Positions 44,583-52,412 of a stretch of 64,000 bases of DNA are shown piece by piece (position 1 is the first letter of the stretch; every line of letters begins with the position of its first letter). Source of the DNA: Ruminiclostridium sp. GTDB taxonomy: Bacteria > Bacillota > Clostridia > Oscillospirales > Ruminococcaceae. The translations under genes and the position numbers were made by a program. The stretch spans positions 1 to 64,000 of the forward strand of contig JAFUNV010000157.1 of assembly GCA_017472865.1 (NCBI GenBank), given 5' to 3'. The notes under the pieces were generated by a model, which did not search any database, was not told where the DNA came from, and was given only the letters and a program-made list of their open reading frames with translations.

Positions 44583-45455
44583 ATGGCAAACGGCTACAAA
44601 AGCGTTAAAAACCCCGCTACCATAAAGGCTCAGCTTGAAAAACTGAAAAGCAGGGGCTGTATTATCGAGGACGAGGACAGAGCCAGATTCGTCCTTGAAA
44701 ATATCAACTACTACCGCCTTGTGCATTACTTTTCTGTTTTTCTGGAAAACAAAGGCAGATACCGCAAGGGCACGACCTTTGATAATGTCATGAGGATTTA
44801 CGATTTCGACCGCCTGCTCCGTTCACTGCTCCTTACGGCTCTGGAAGAGGTTGAAATTTCCCTTCGGGCTCATGTTTCAAACTATCACGCTCTCAAATAC
44901 GGCGCACTGGGCTATCTTAACGATTCCTGCTTCGACGTCCACCACAATCATAAATTCTTTACAAGCAAAATTGACCGACTTGTTGAAAGCAATACGGGCG
45001 AGGAGCTTGTAACCCACCACATGAGAAAATACGGCGGCGCATTTCCCTTGTGGGTAATTATGGAACTTTTCAGCTTCGGAATGCTGAACACATTCTATTC
45101 CGACCTGAAAACCGATGACAAGAAGGCCATCGCAGACAAAGCCTTCGGTATTCCGTACCGCTGCGTCGAGGACTGGCTTCACCGACTTTCGGATTTACGC
45201 AATATGTGCGCTCACTACAACCGACTTTACGCAAATTCCATGGAAAATATCCCGAAACAGCCCCCCGACTATGACCGTCCGCTTACCGACTCTCTTTACG
45301 ACCACATTATCATTCTAAAAAGGCTTTATCCCCGCGACGACACATGGCGCAATACCTTCGTAATGCGGCTGGAAATGCTGATTATGGAGTATGACGACGT
45401 AATTGAGCTTGAACATATCGGTTTCCCCGAAAACTGGCGGGAGGAGCTGGCATAA
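44583..45455 (+). CDS. Abi-family (Abi_2) HEPN protein, probable phage defence
   Basis: 290 residues. The N-terminal NYYRLVHYFSVF and RIYDFDRLLRSLLLTALEE patterns match Abi_2 (AbiD/AbiF) proteins. Later HRLSDLRNMCAHYNRLY contains R-x4-H, the HEPN ribonuclease motif. Family knowledge: these proteins stop phage growth by abortive infection, probably through RNA cleavage. It is a single-gene transcript flanked by terminators, with no antitoxin-like gene beside it. ATG 44583 follows GCGAAAGGAACG. Base composition does not differ much from its neighbours. Confidence 0.9.
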   Translation: MANGYKSVKNPATIKAQLEKLKSRGCIIEDEDRARFVLENINYYRLVHYFSVFLENKGRYRKGTTFDNVMRIYDFDRLLRSLLLTALEEVEISLRAHVSNYHALKYGALGYLNDSCFDVHHNHKFFTSKIDRLVESNTGEELVTHHMRKYGGAFPLWVIMELFSFGMLNTFYSDLKTDDKKAIADKAFGIPYRCVEDWLHRLSDLRNMCAHYNRLYANSMENIPKQPPDYDRPLTDSLYDHIIILKRLYPRDDTWRNTFVMRLEMLIMEYDDVIELEHIGFPENWREELA

Positions 45456-45462
45456 ATAATAT

Positions 45463-45496
45463 AAGGCAGAACTACCCAAAAGGTAAATTCTGCCTT
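45463..45496 (+). terminator. Bidirectional terminator between Abi and lipase genes
   Basis: AAGGCAGAA (45463-45471) pairs with TTCTGCCTT (45488-45496), followed by TCATTTTT. It lies between converging genes. Confidence 0.85.
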
Positions 45497-45502
45497 TCAT
45501 TT

Positions 45503-46831
45503 TTAAAAACCCTTGTTTTTAAGCTCGGCAATAACCTGTACGAAATATTCACGGACATCAAAGCCTTCGATATTCTCACGGTTAAGGTCAATAACGTCGG
45601 CGTGGGTCACGCCTCTTTTTCCTTTTACGGTTATAAGGCGGAATTCCCGACCCCATTTCATGGATTCAACAGATACCAGTCCATCGTTTTCGCCGTCGGT
45701 TTTCTTCACGAACGGGTAGGAAATATCAAGAGGGAAACGACCGCTTTTAGCATTTCTTGCCACAGAGCCGATACTCTGATAATACACCCCGTCGCAGTCG
45801 GGAACGTTTTTATTAAGCTCGAGACAGGCGCTTTCCCTGAGGTCGCCCACAGCCGCCAGAAAATCGGGAGTTGTATCGCCCACCACTTTTGACGCGGCAT
45901 TGTACGCCGCCGCCATTTTCTGCTGTACGTTTTCGGGCAGCTTATTGAAAATCTGCTCCACAAATATACAGCCGCGGTGAGGCGTGTTCACGGTAGTAAG
46001 GGTCGCCACGTATTTTCCGCAGTCCAGCTTCGACAAAGCATAGCGGCTGTCCAGCCCGCCCTTGGAGTGGGCCAGTATGTTTATTTTCTCACAGCCTGTT
46101 TCTTCTATTATCTGCTTTATTCTTGCCGCAAGCTCCGCCGCACTGTCCTTTACGGAAAGGGCGGACTGCTGATTTCCGTAATAAAGGGTCGCACCGTTAA
46201 GCGCAAGCGCTTCGGGAACTCTGCCCCAGTAGTTGAAAACATCCCTGTCGCGGAAAAACACACCATGCACCAGCAGAACGGGGTATTTCGTAGCGCATAT
46301 ATTCTGTCCCTCACGGGCTTTTTCAACAGCGTCATGACGGATTTCATAAGCCGCTTCTCTCTGAGTGCGCTTGATTATTTTAAAAAGGAAGATTATATTT
46401 ATAATAGGGAACATTCCGAAAACTGCGCCCAGTACACGAAGGGTAATACCCAACTGACCCGAAGTCAGGTAAACGCGTATTATGCCGTTCCAGAAAACCG
46501 CGGCGCAGACGACCACCGCCGTAACCGCATACACAATGTACTGCCACACCTCATATCCGCCGCTCAGGAGCATTTTTATAAAAATTACAGCGTCAACGGT
46601 GGTGGACAGCACGAAAATCAACAGCAGGTCGGCACCGCCTGCCAGAATTTTAAAACGGGTCTTTCGGGTCTTGTATATCCCGGGAAATATATTTATCAGA
46701 ATAAAGGCAACAGCAAGATTTATTGTAATAATCAGCGGAAGCAACACCCTGCCGCTGTCAAAAAACAGCAGAGGAATGTTTGACGCTCCGCAGATTATGA
46801 GAAAATCAAGCAGGAGAAACAGGTATTTCAT
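45503..46831 (-). CDS. Membrane-anchored alpha/beta hydrolase (lipase/esterase-like)
   Basis: 442 residues from ATG 46831, which has GGGAGCTG before it. The N-terminal third (about 1-165) has five or six membrane helices. The C-terminal part is an alpha/beta hydrolase: YPVLLVHGVFFRD (oxyanion region), nucleophile Ser in INILAHSKGGLDSRY, and a later Asp and His, of which THADV (about 415) is a likely His. Family members act on lipids or esters. This fusion of several helices to a lipase domain is less common; the substrate is unknown. Confidence 0.85.
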   Translation of the reverse strand: MKYLFLLLDFLIICGASNIPLLFFDSGRVLLPLIITINLAVAFILINIFPGIYKTRKTRFKILAGGADLLLIFVLSTTVDAVIFIKMLLSGGYEVWQYIVYAVTAVVVCAAVFWNGIIRVYLTSGQLGITLRVLGAVFGMFPIINIIFLFKIIKRTQREAAYEIRHDAVEKAREGQNICATKYPVLLVHGVFFRDRDVFNYWGRVPEALALNGATLYYGNQQSALSVKDSAAELAARIKQIIEETGCEKINILAHSKGGLDSRYALSKLDCGKYVATLTTVNTPHRGCIFVEQIFNKLPENVQQKMAAAYNAASKVVGDTTPDFLAAVGDLRESACLELNKNVPDCDGVYYQSIGSVARNAKSGRFPLDISYPFVKKTDGENDGLVSVESMKWGREFRLITVKGKRGVTHADVIDLNRENIEGFDVREYFVQVIAELKNKGF

Positions 46832-46862
46832 TTCAGCAGCTCCCTTTTTATTTATTGTGTGA

Positions 46863-46891
46863 ATTATACCACATAACAGGGGATTTGTAAA
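46863..46891 (-). promoter_or_regulatory. Promoter of the membrane lipase gene
   Basis: Minus strand -35 TTTACA (46891-46886), 17 bp spacer, -10 TATAAT (46868-46863) preceded by TGG. Confidence 0.75.
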
Positions 46892-46895
46892 GAAC

Positions 46896-46918
46896 AACGG
46901 GCGGAAAATCCGCCCGTT
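46896..46918 (-). terminator. Terminator of GH74, ACGGGCGG family
   Basis: AACGGGCGGA/TCCGCCCGTT with a three-base loop; on the minus strand it follows the GH74 stop and is followed by GTTCTTT. It is identical in all 23 bases to 35226-35248. Confidence 0.85.
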
Positions 46919-46929
46919 CACATATTCAA

Positions 46930-49158
46930 TTACTTAAGCCTTCCCATAAGAATACCTCTGCCGTTTGAGCCGAAGTATACCTGACCAAATACCTTCTGGT
47001 CAGCCGCAAGACTTGTTCCGATTGCACCGAACTGGTGCTCGTAATCATTGATTCTCTGCCATGTTTCGCCGCTGTCAGTGGAGCGCCAGATACCATAGGT
47101 GTCATTGCAGGTACCGATTGCGTAAAGAGTCATAGGGCCGCCCTCGGTTTCAGCCGCGCCGATTGCCACACGCTCAGCGCTCTGGAAATTCTTCTTGATA
47201 AGCTCGCCTTCACCGTAATTTGTCACAAGGAATACACCGCCGTAAGCTGTCGCAAGCCACAGGTCGCCTTCCTTTTCGGGGCTTGCCGCAAGTGTACAGC
47301 CCTCGGGAATAAAGAGGGGGCTGGACTTGAAGGTTACGCCTCTGTCGCGGGAGATATAGAGCGAGCCGCTTGTATATGCGTAAACAATGTCGGGGTTGAA
47401 GCAGTCTGCTTCAATAGTAGGCTTTGCCATAGCCTTTTCGGACTTTATCCAGCTTTCGCCGTAGTCTTCGGTTCTGTAAAGCGCCGCAGAAGCAGTGTTT
47501 GTCCAGTAAATAACGGTACCGTCGCAGTTTACGGTAACTGCGCCTGTATCGCTGCCCGTATCCTTGGGCTTTCTCACCTGTTTCCAGGTCTTTCCGCCGT
47601 CCTGGGAAATAGAAATCGGGATATCACCGAGACCTGTGCGGGCTACCACCTGAGGATTGTTATAGCCGCAGGAGATTGTCTTTGCTCCGCCGAGCGCGCC
47701 GTTTTCGTTAAGATTATCGGGAACATTGTCAACGTCAGTGTGAGTAAAGCCGTCAATATCACCCATCGCGGAGTAAAGGCGGATTTCGTCACTGTTGGGC
47801 GCGTCAAGGTCCTGTACTGCGGTTTCTTCAAGACCCTTGCAGTATACCTCAAATACTACGTTTTCCTGTCCCCACTTGGTGAGGTTTGTGGAACGGTAGA
47901 TTGTTGCGCCTGTGCCGTAGGTAATTTCATCGCTGTTGAAGGGGTTCATTTCGATATCGCCCATCATCCAGCCCAGCTTTGCTCTTTCTGCGCCCCAGTC
48001 AAGCCACTTGGCGTCGTCGATATTCATTTCAAAGATTCTGTCCTGTCCGTCACCATGGAAAAGACCTGTCCATGTTGCGCCGCCGTCAGTTGTGCGATAG
48101 ATACAGTCGTTTTCCAGTGCGCCCCACTTACCCATGGTGCTTGCATACATGATTTCGGGGTTCTGAGGGTCAAATTCAAGGTCGCCCCAGCCGTAGCCGC
48201 CTGCTTCGGGAGTTATATCCGTCCACTCGCCCGTTGCGGGAGCATATTTCATAACCGCACCGTCTGTTACGGTATAAGGGCCCGCCTTATTGCCGAATAC
48301 AAAGTAAACAAACTCACCCTGGACATAGATATGATAGGGAAGGAAATCAGGGTGTCCCTCGATAGCAGTCCATGTTGTACCGCCGTCAGTGGTTACATAG
48401 CTCATTTTGTCGCCTGTACCCACGTAGATAGTCTTGCAGGGTTCACCTTCCGCGCTTGAAGTCGGGTCAAAAGCAACGGCAGTAATGCCGAAATTGTAAT
48501 TATCCTCTCTGTAATCAAGACCAAGGGTGGGGAAGGTTTCAGCCTTTGCAAAGCTCTGACCGTAGTCGTGGCTTACCCATAAGCCCGAATTTCTTGAGCC
48601 TACATAAAGGGTCTTGTTATCGTTGGGGTCAATCATAATGCGGTCGCAGAAGCGGTTAGGCTCGTTGCCGCCACAGGAAAATTCAAGAGGAGTAGGCGTC
48701 CAGGTTTCGCCGTAGTCGGTGGAACGAAGCACTGCCGCATCCCAGCCTGTATACATACCTGCAAGAAGATACACGCGGTTAGGCTCTTTTTCGTCGGTTG
48801 CAAGGCCGTCGATTCCGTAGTAAGTATAGCCGTTTTCGTCAAACTCATCGGTGAGAGGCTTCCATAAGCCTGTTTCCTTATCCATTCTGTACGCGCCGCC
48901 GATATCGGTTCTTGCATAAACAAGTCCGTCTTCAGCCGCATTGTAGTAAATACCCGAGGTGTAGCCGCCGCCTACGATTTCAACGTTGCCCCACTCGTAC
49001 TGTGAGGAGATGTCGTAAGGGTTGCTTGTTTCGGGCGCGGTGTCGGGAGCTGTTCCGGTGTTCTGACCATCATCGGGAAGGTCGGTGTTATTGCAGCCAC
49101 AGGCAGTAAGCGCTAAAGCTCCCGCCATAACTCCTGCAAGTAAACGTTTACTTTTCAT
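46930..49158 (-). CDS. GH74-family xyloglucanase lipoprotein
   Basis: 742 residues from ATG 49158. The signal ends ALALTACGCNN (lipobox LTAC), then a short Thr/Asp/Pro linker, then two seven-bladed propeller halves with many Asp-box (SxDxGxTW) turns such as STDYGETW, TTDGGTTW and SQDGGKTW. VYARTDIGGAYR (about 80) matches the first catalytic Asp region of GH74, and YSAMGDIDGFTHTD (about 460) the second. GH74 cuts xyloglucan backbones. There is no dockerin or carbohydrate-binding module; it would be lipid-anchored on the cell surface. It follows folA on the same strand, with no clear promoter of its own. Confidence 0.9.
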   Translation of the reverse strand: MKSKRLLAGVMAGALALTACGCNNTDLPDDGQNTGTAPDTAPETSNPYDISSQYEWGNVEIVGGGYTSGIYYNAAEDGLVYARTDIGGAYRMDKETGLWKPLTDEFDENGYTYYGIDGLATDEKEPNRVYLLAGMYTGWDAAVLRSTDYGETWTPTPLEFSCGGNEPNRFCDRIMIDPNDNKTLYVGSRNSGLWVSHDYGQSFAKAETFPTLGLDYREDNYNFGITAVAFDPTSSAEGEPCKTIYVGTGDKMSYVTTDGGTTWTAIEGHPDFLPYHIYVQGEFVYFVFGNKAGPYTVTDGAVMKYAPATGEWTDITPEAGGYGWGDLEFDPQNPEIMYASTMGKWGALENDCIYRTTDGGATWTGLFHGDGQDRIFEMNIDDAKWLDWGAERAKLGWMMGDIEMNPFNSDEITYGTGATIYRSTNLTKWGQENVVFEVYCKGLEETAVQDLDAPNSDEIRLYSAMGDIDGFTHTDVDNVPDNLNENGALGGAKTISCGYNNPQVVARTGLGDIPISISQDGGKTWKQVRKPKDTGSDTGAVTVNCDGTVIYWTNTASAALYRTEDYGESWIKSEKAMAKPTIEADCFNPDIVYAYTSGSLYISRDRGVTFKSSPLFIPEGCTLAASPEKEGDLWLATAYGGVFLVTNYGEGELIKKNFQSAERVAIGAAETEGGPMTLYAIGTCNDTYGIWRSTDSGETWQRINDYEHQFGAIGTSLAADQKVFGQVYFGSNGRGILMGRLK

Positions 49159-49180
49159 GATAAAATCCTTTCTTTCAAAG

Positions 49181-49205
49181 AAAAAGGGGGACAAGCCCCC
49201 TTTTT
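49181..49205 (-). terminator. Strong terminator between folA and GH74
   Basis: AAAAAGGGGG/CCCCCTTTTT with a five-base loop. On the minus strand it follows folA and its T-run ends only about 22 bp before the GH74 start codon, leaving no room for a promoter between them. Confidence 0.85.
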
Positions 49206-49212
49206 GCCTGTG

Positions 49213-49713
49213 TTAAACGTTCATTGGTCTTAAATCGCTGTTTTCATAAACCGCAAAAGTAATCTTATAGCCGTTGCTTTCAACAGCCTCGCTTTCCTCA
49301 ACTTTTTCCCAGTTGGAAAGCTCGCTTAAGTTCGGAAAAAATGTATCGGCGTCAAATTCCTCGTCGATATGCGTTACATAAGCCTTTTTGCAGTAGGGAA
49401 GAAGCTGGAGATAAACCGTGCTTCCGCCGCATACAAAAACATCATCATCGTTTCCTCTGACGTACTCGAAGAACTCACCTACACTTGGGAAGCACTTGAC
49501 CTCGGGATATTCCTCGGGTCTTGTGGTGAGGACGAGATTTTCACGGTTGGGGAGAGGTCTTTTCGGGAAGCTCATATATGTGCTGCTGCCCATTACAATA
49601 ATCTTTCCCGTGGTTTTCTCCTTGAAATACGCCATATCGGCAGGTATTCTCGCAAGAAGGTTATTGTCCTTTCCGATACCGTATTTACGGTCAACTGCAA
49701 CGATTAAATTCAT
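49213..49713 (-). CDS. folA: Dihydrofolate reductase
   Basis: 166 residues. Motifs are MNLIVAVDRKYGIGKDNNLLARIPADMAYFK, GKIIVMGSSTYMSF and VFVCGGSTVYLQLLPYCKKAYVTHID. It reduces dihydrofolate made by thymidylate synthase, whose gene is directly upstream, and thereby closes the cycle. ATG 49713 follows GGAAAGGTAAAAATC. Confidence 0.95.
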   Translation of the reverse strand: MNLIVAVDRKYGIGKDNNLLARIPADMAYFKEKTTGKIIVMGSSTYMSFPKRPLPNRENLVLTTRPEEYPEVKCFPSVGEFFEYVRGNDDDVFVCGGSTVYLQLLPYCKKAYVTHIDEEFDADTFFPNLSELSNWEKVEESEAVESNGYKITFAVYENSDLRPMNV

Positions 49714-49775
49714 GATTTTTACCTTTCCTTTCCCGAAATCTTTTTTTATTATAGAAAATGATATTAAAAATCGTC

Positions 49776-50606
49776 TCAGATTGCAACAGGGATTTTTTTG
49801 TCAAATTCATGATATCTGTAATTTTCCAGTGTAAAACTGTTCTTTGTGAATTTGTAGAAATCCGTAATATCATCCACCTTCATGACAGGCGCGGGGTATG
49901 GCTCCTTTGAAATAATCTCCTTTACGTAATCTATATGGCGGTCGTAAATATGAGCGTCGGCAATTACGTGTACAAGCTCGCCAGCTTCAAGTCCGCTCGC
50001 CTTTGCAAACATGATAAGCAGCGCTGCATACTGGCAGACGTTCCAGTTGTTTGCGGTGAGCATATCCTGTGAGCGCTGGTTAAGTATAGCGTTGAGCTTG
50101 TTGCCTGTAACGTTGTAGGTCATGGAATATGCACAGGGAGCAAGGCCCATTTCATTAAGGTCGTGATGATTATATGTACTGGTCATGATACGGCGGCTTG
50201 CGGGGTTGTGCTTCAGGTCGTAAAGCACTCTGTCCACCTGGTCAAATTCACCCTCGGGGTACTTATGCTTTACGGACATCTGATAGCCGTAAGCCTTACC
50301 TATGGTATTTCCGCCGTTTACCGTCCAGCTGTCCCATATATTTGTGGAAAGCTTTGTAACGTCATTGCTCTTCTGCTGGTAAATCCAGAGAACCTCTTCA
50401 ATGGCGGAACGGTAGAAAACCCTTCTCAGAGTCATTACGGGGAATTCCTTGCTTAAATCATAGCGGTTGACAAGGCAGAATTTCTTCACCGTATGGGCAG
50501 GGGTTCCGTCCTCCCATCTGGGTCTTACTTCAAGGTCGGTATCCCATGCGCCGTTTTCAATTATATCACGGCAGTTCTTTATAAAAAGCTCGTCGGCAAG
50601 ACTCAT
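49776..50606 (-). CDS. thyA: Thymidylate synthase
   Basis: 276 residues from ATG 50606, with AAAGGG upstream. Motifs include RRVFYRSAIEEVLWIYQQ, RRIMTSTYNHHDLNEMGLAPCAYS with the catalytic Cys, and LNQRSQDMLTANNWNVCQYA. It makes dTMP from dUMP using methylene-tetrahydrofolate. folA follows 62 bp later. Confidence 0.95.
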   Translation of the reverse strand: MSLADELFIKNCRDIIENGAWDTDLEVRPRWEDGTPAHTVKKFCLVNRYDLSKEFPVMTLRRVFYRSAIEEVLWIYQQKSNDVTKLSTNIWDSWTVNGGNTIGKAYGYQMSVKHKYPEGEFDQVDRVLYDLKHNPASRRIMTSTYNHHDLNEMGLAPCAYSMTYNVTGNKLNAILNQRSQDMLTANNWNVCQYAALLIMFAKASGLEAGELVHVIADAHIYDRHIDYVKEIISKEPYPAPVMKVDDITDFYKFTKNSFTLENYRYHEFDKKIPVAI

Positions 50607-50650
50607 TTCGGTCAACCCTTTCAAATTTTAATAATAAAACAGGTTCAAAA

Positions 50651-50720
50651 CCGCCGTCACACTCACTTTTGCATAAAACAAAGTGGTAAAAAGGCGGAAC
50701 TATCAGCGGCGATTCGCCGC
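50651..50720 (-). terminator. Compound stem-loops between lysC and thyA
   Basis: On the minus strand, after the lysC stop, GCGGCG/CGCCGC forms a small hairpin (50706-50720). Then CCGCC/GGCGG (50651-50655 with 50693-50697) encloses CACTTTTG/CAAAGTG and is followed by TTTTGAACC. This probably ends lysC transcripts or tunes read-through into thyA. Confidence 0.55.
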
Positions 50721-50723
50721 CGC

Positions 50724-52040
50724 TTATTCCTGAAGCATGAACATATTGTAGATAACTCTGATAGCTTCCTCAAAGTCAGCCTCTTCGATACCTACGATAA
50801 TATTAAGCTCGGAAGAGCCCTGGTCAATCATCTTGATATTGATATTAGCGTGAGAGAGTGCGGCGAAGATACGTGTTGCAGTACCCTTTGTAGCCTTCAT
50901 GCCTCTACCTACGACAGCAATAAGAGCAAGGTTCTTTTCGATTTCAATATGGTTGGGGTTAGCAACTTCCTTGATTCTGTCGGCAAAGTTGGGGTGCCCT
51001 GCGAGGTCATCGCTGTTTACGAGAATATTCATGGTATCGATACCTGTGGGAATATGCTCGAAAGCAATGCCTTCGGTTTCCATGAGAGTGAGGATACGGC
51101 GTAAGAAGCCGATTTCGCTGTTCATCTCGTCCTTTTCAAGGCAGATTGCGCTGAAATTCTTCTTGCCTGCAATACCTGTGATAATATGCTCATTCTTACC
51201 CTCGGGAGCTTCGGGAACAATCATTGTACCCTTTGCTGCGGGGTCGTTTGTGTTCTTGATATTAATCGGAATCTGTGCGCTTCTTACAGGGAAGATTGCG
51301 TCCTGGTGAAGAACGGAAGCACCCATGTAGGAAAGCTCACGGAGCTCTCTGTATGTGATAACGTCGATAAACTTGGGGTTGTCTACAATTCTGGGGTCAG
51401 CCACAGCAAAGCCGGGAACATCTGTCCAGTTTTCGTAAAGCTCAGCCTTGATAGCCTTTGCAACGATAGAGCCTGTAAAGTCGCTGCCGCCTCTGGAGAA
51501 GGTCTTGATTGTACCGTCGGGGCGTGCGCCGTAGAAGCCGGGGATTACCGCGCAGTCGTAGCCTTCAAGGATAGCGGAAAGTGTAGCATCGGTGAGGTCT
51601 GCGTCAAATTCGCCGTTTCTGCCGAAGAAGATACCCTTAGCGGCGTCAACGAACTGGAAGCCTAAGTAATTTGCGAGAATGATACCGTTTAAGTATTCAC
51701 CGCGGCTTGCCGCATAGTCCTTACCTGCCTGCTTGCGGAAGTTTTCCATGATAATTTCATATTCTTCATCAAGGGAGATTGTAAGACCTAAATCGGCTAT
51801 AATGCCGTTGAAGCGTTCTGCGATAGGAGCAAAAGCTGTGATTGCGTTCTTGCCCTGACATACCTCATCGTAGCAGGTGTAAAGCATATCCGTAACCTTG
51901 ATATCGTCGGAATAACGCTTTCCGGGTGCGCTGGGTACCACATATCTGCGTTCCTTGTCGCTCTTGATGATATCCGCAACCTTGCGGAACTGGTTTGCGT
52001 CAGCGAGAGAGCTGCCGCCGAATTTTACTACCTTAGCCAT
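50724..52040 (-). CDS. lysC: Aspartate kinase
   Basis: 438 residues from ATG 52040. The kinase domain begins KVVKFGGSSLADANQF and includes PGFYGARPDGTIKTFSRGGSDFTGSI. Two ACT domains at the C-terminus (about 300-438) include IGFLRRILTLMETEGIAFEHIPTG and TRIFAALSHANINIKMIDQG. It makes aspartyl phosphate, the entry to lysine, threonine and methionine, and ACT domains usually bring feedback by lysine or threonine. The frame upstream to 52148 lies beyond the promoter. Confidence 0.95.
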   Translation of the reverse strand: MAKVVKFGGSSLADANQFRKVADIIKSDKERRYVVPSAPGKRYSDDIKVTDMLYTCYDEVCQGKNAITAFAPIAERFNGIIADLGLTISLDEEYEIIMENFRKQAGKDYAASRGEYLNGIILANYLGFQFVDAAKGIFFGRNGEFDADLTDATLSAILEGYDCAVIPGFYGARPDGTIKTFSRGGSDFTGSIVAKAIKAELYENWTDVPGFAVADPRIVDNPKFIDVITYRELRELSYMGASVLHQDAIFPVRSAQIPINIKNTNDPAAKGTMIVPEAPEGKNEHIITGIAGKKNFSAICLEKDEMNSEIGFLRRILTLMETEGIAFEHIPTGIDTMNILVNSDDLAGHPNFADRIKEVANPNHIEIEKNLALIAVVGRGMKATKGTATRIFAALSHANINIKMIDQGSSELNIIVGIEEADFEEAIRVIYNMFMLQE

Positions 52041-52095
52041 AGTTGTTCTGCCTTTCTTAAATATACTTTTATTTAATATTATAATAATCACAGAC

Positions 52096-52124
52096 ATTAT
52101 ATCACAGAGGAAATAAAAAATCAA
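52096..52124 (-). promoter_or_regulatory. Promoter of lysC
   Basis: Minus strand -35 TTGATT (52124-52119), 17 bp spacer, -10 TATAAT (52101-52096). The leader is only about 50 bases, too short for a lysine riboswitch. Confidence 0.75.
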
Positions 52125-52194
52125 GTCGTGCACAGTTATTTTAATCAATTTTACACTTTATAAAAACCAAATAATATAAAATATTAAAAAACAC

Positions 52195-52223
52195 TTGATT
52201 TTTTACAGAAAATCGTATATAAT
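52195..52223 (+). promoter_or_regulatory. Promoter of the SRP RNA gene
   Basis: -35 TTGATT (52195-52200), 17 bp spacer, -10 TATAAT (52218-52223). RNA start would be near 52230. Confidence 0.8.
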
Positions 52224-52251
52224 GTTTAAGTAACAGTGTAAATTTATAGCG

Positions 52252-52385
52252 GAAGAGCTCTTGAATATGAACACAGACCCTGTGCAAGGTCGTGTCGTGA
52301 ACCATGTCAGGCGGGGAACCGAGCAGCATTAAGCGAATTTCGGCTTGTGCCGCAGTAAGCCTGTGTTCATACTCAAGGGCTTTTG
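52252..52385 (+). ncRNA. ffs: Signal recognition particle RNA (small bacterial type)
   Basis: The SRP core is visible: GAACCATGTCAGGC, GGGGAACCGAGCAGCATTAAG, and TTGTGCCGCAGTAAGCC on the return side. The terminal stem pairs CTTGAATATGAACACAG (about 52260) with CTGTGTTCATACTCAAG (ending about 52377). The RNA guides Ffh to ribosomes making exported proteins. It lies directly before dnaX, the same neighbourhood as scr in Bacillus. Exact ends are estimates. Confidence 0.88.
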
Positions 52386-52412
52386 AATTAGTGAAAAAAG
52401 GAGGTCGGAAAA

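Noticed and set aside
44583..45455. Abi gene as part of a mobile defence island
   Set aside because: No integrase, transposase, repeats or composition change around it; its neighbours are housekeeping genes.
45977..46783. Plus-strand open frame of 268 codons opposite the membrane lipase
   Set aside because: The minus-strand lipase has a promoter, binding site, signal for membrane helices and catalytic motif; the plus frame has none.
47035..48459. Long plus-strand open frame (474 codons) opposite GH74
   Set aside because: Cys-rich, low-complexity composition and no binding site; the minus-strand GH74 frame explains the sequence fully.
52040..52090. Possible lysine riboswitch before lysC
   Set aside because: The promoter leaves a leader of only about 50 bases, far shorter than the L-box.
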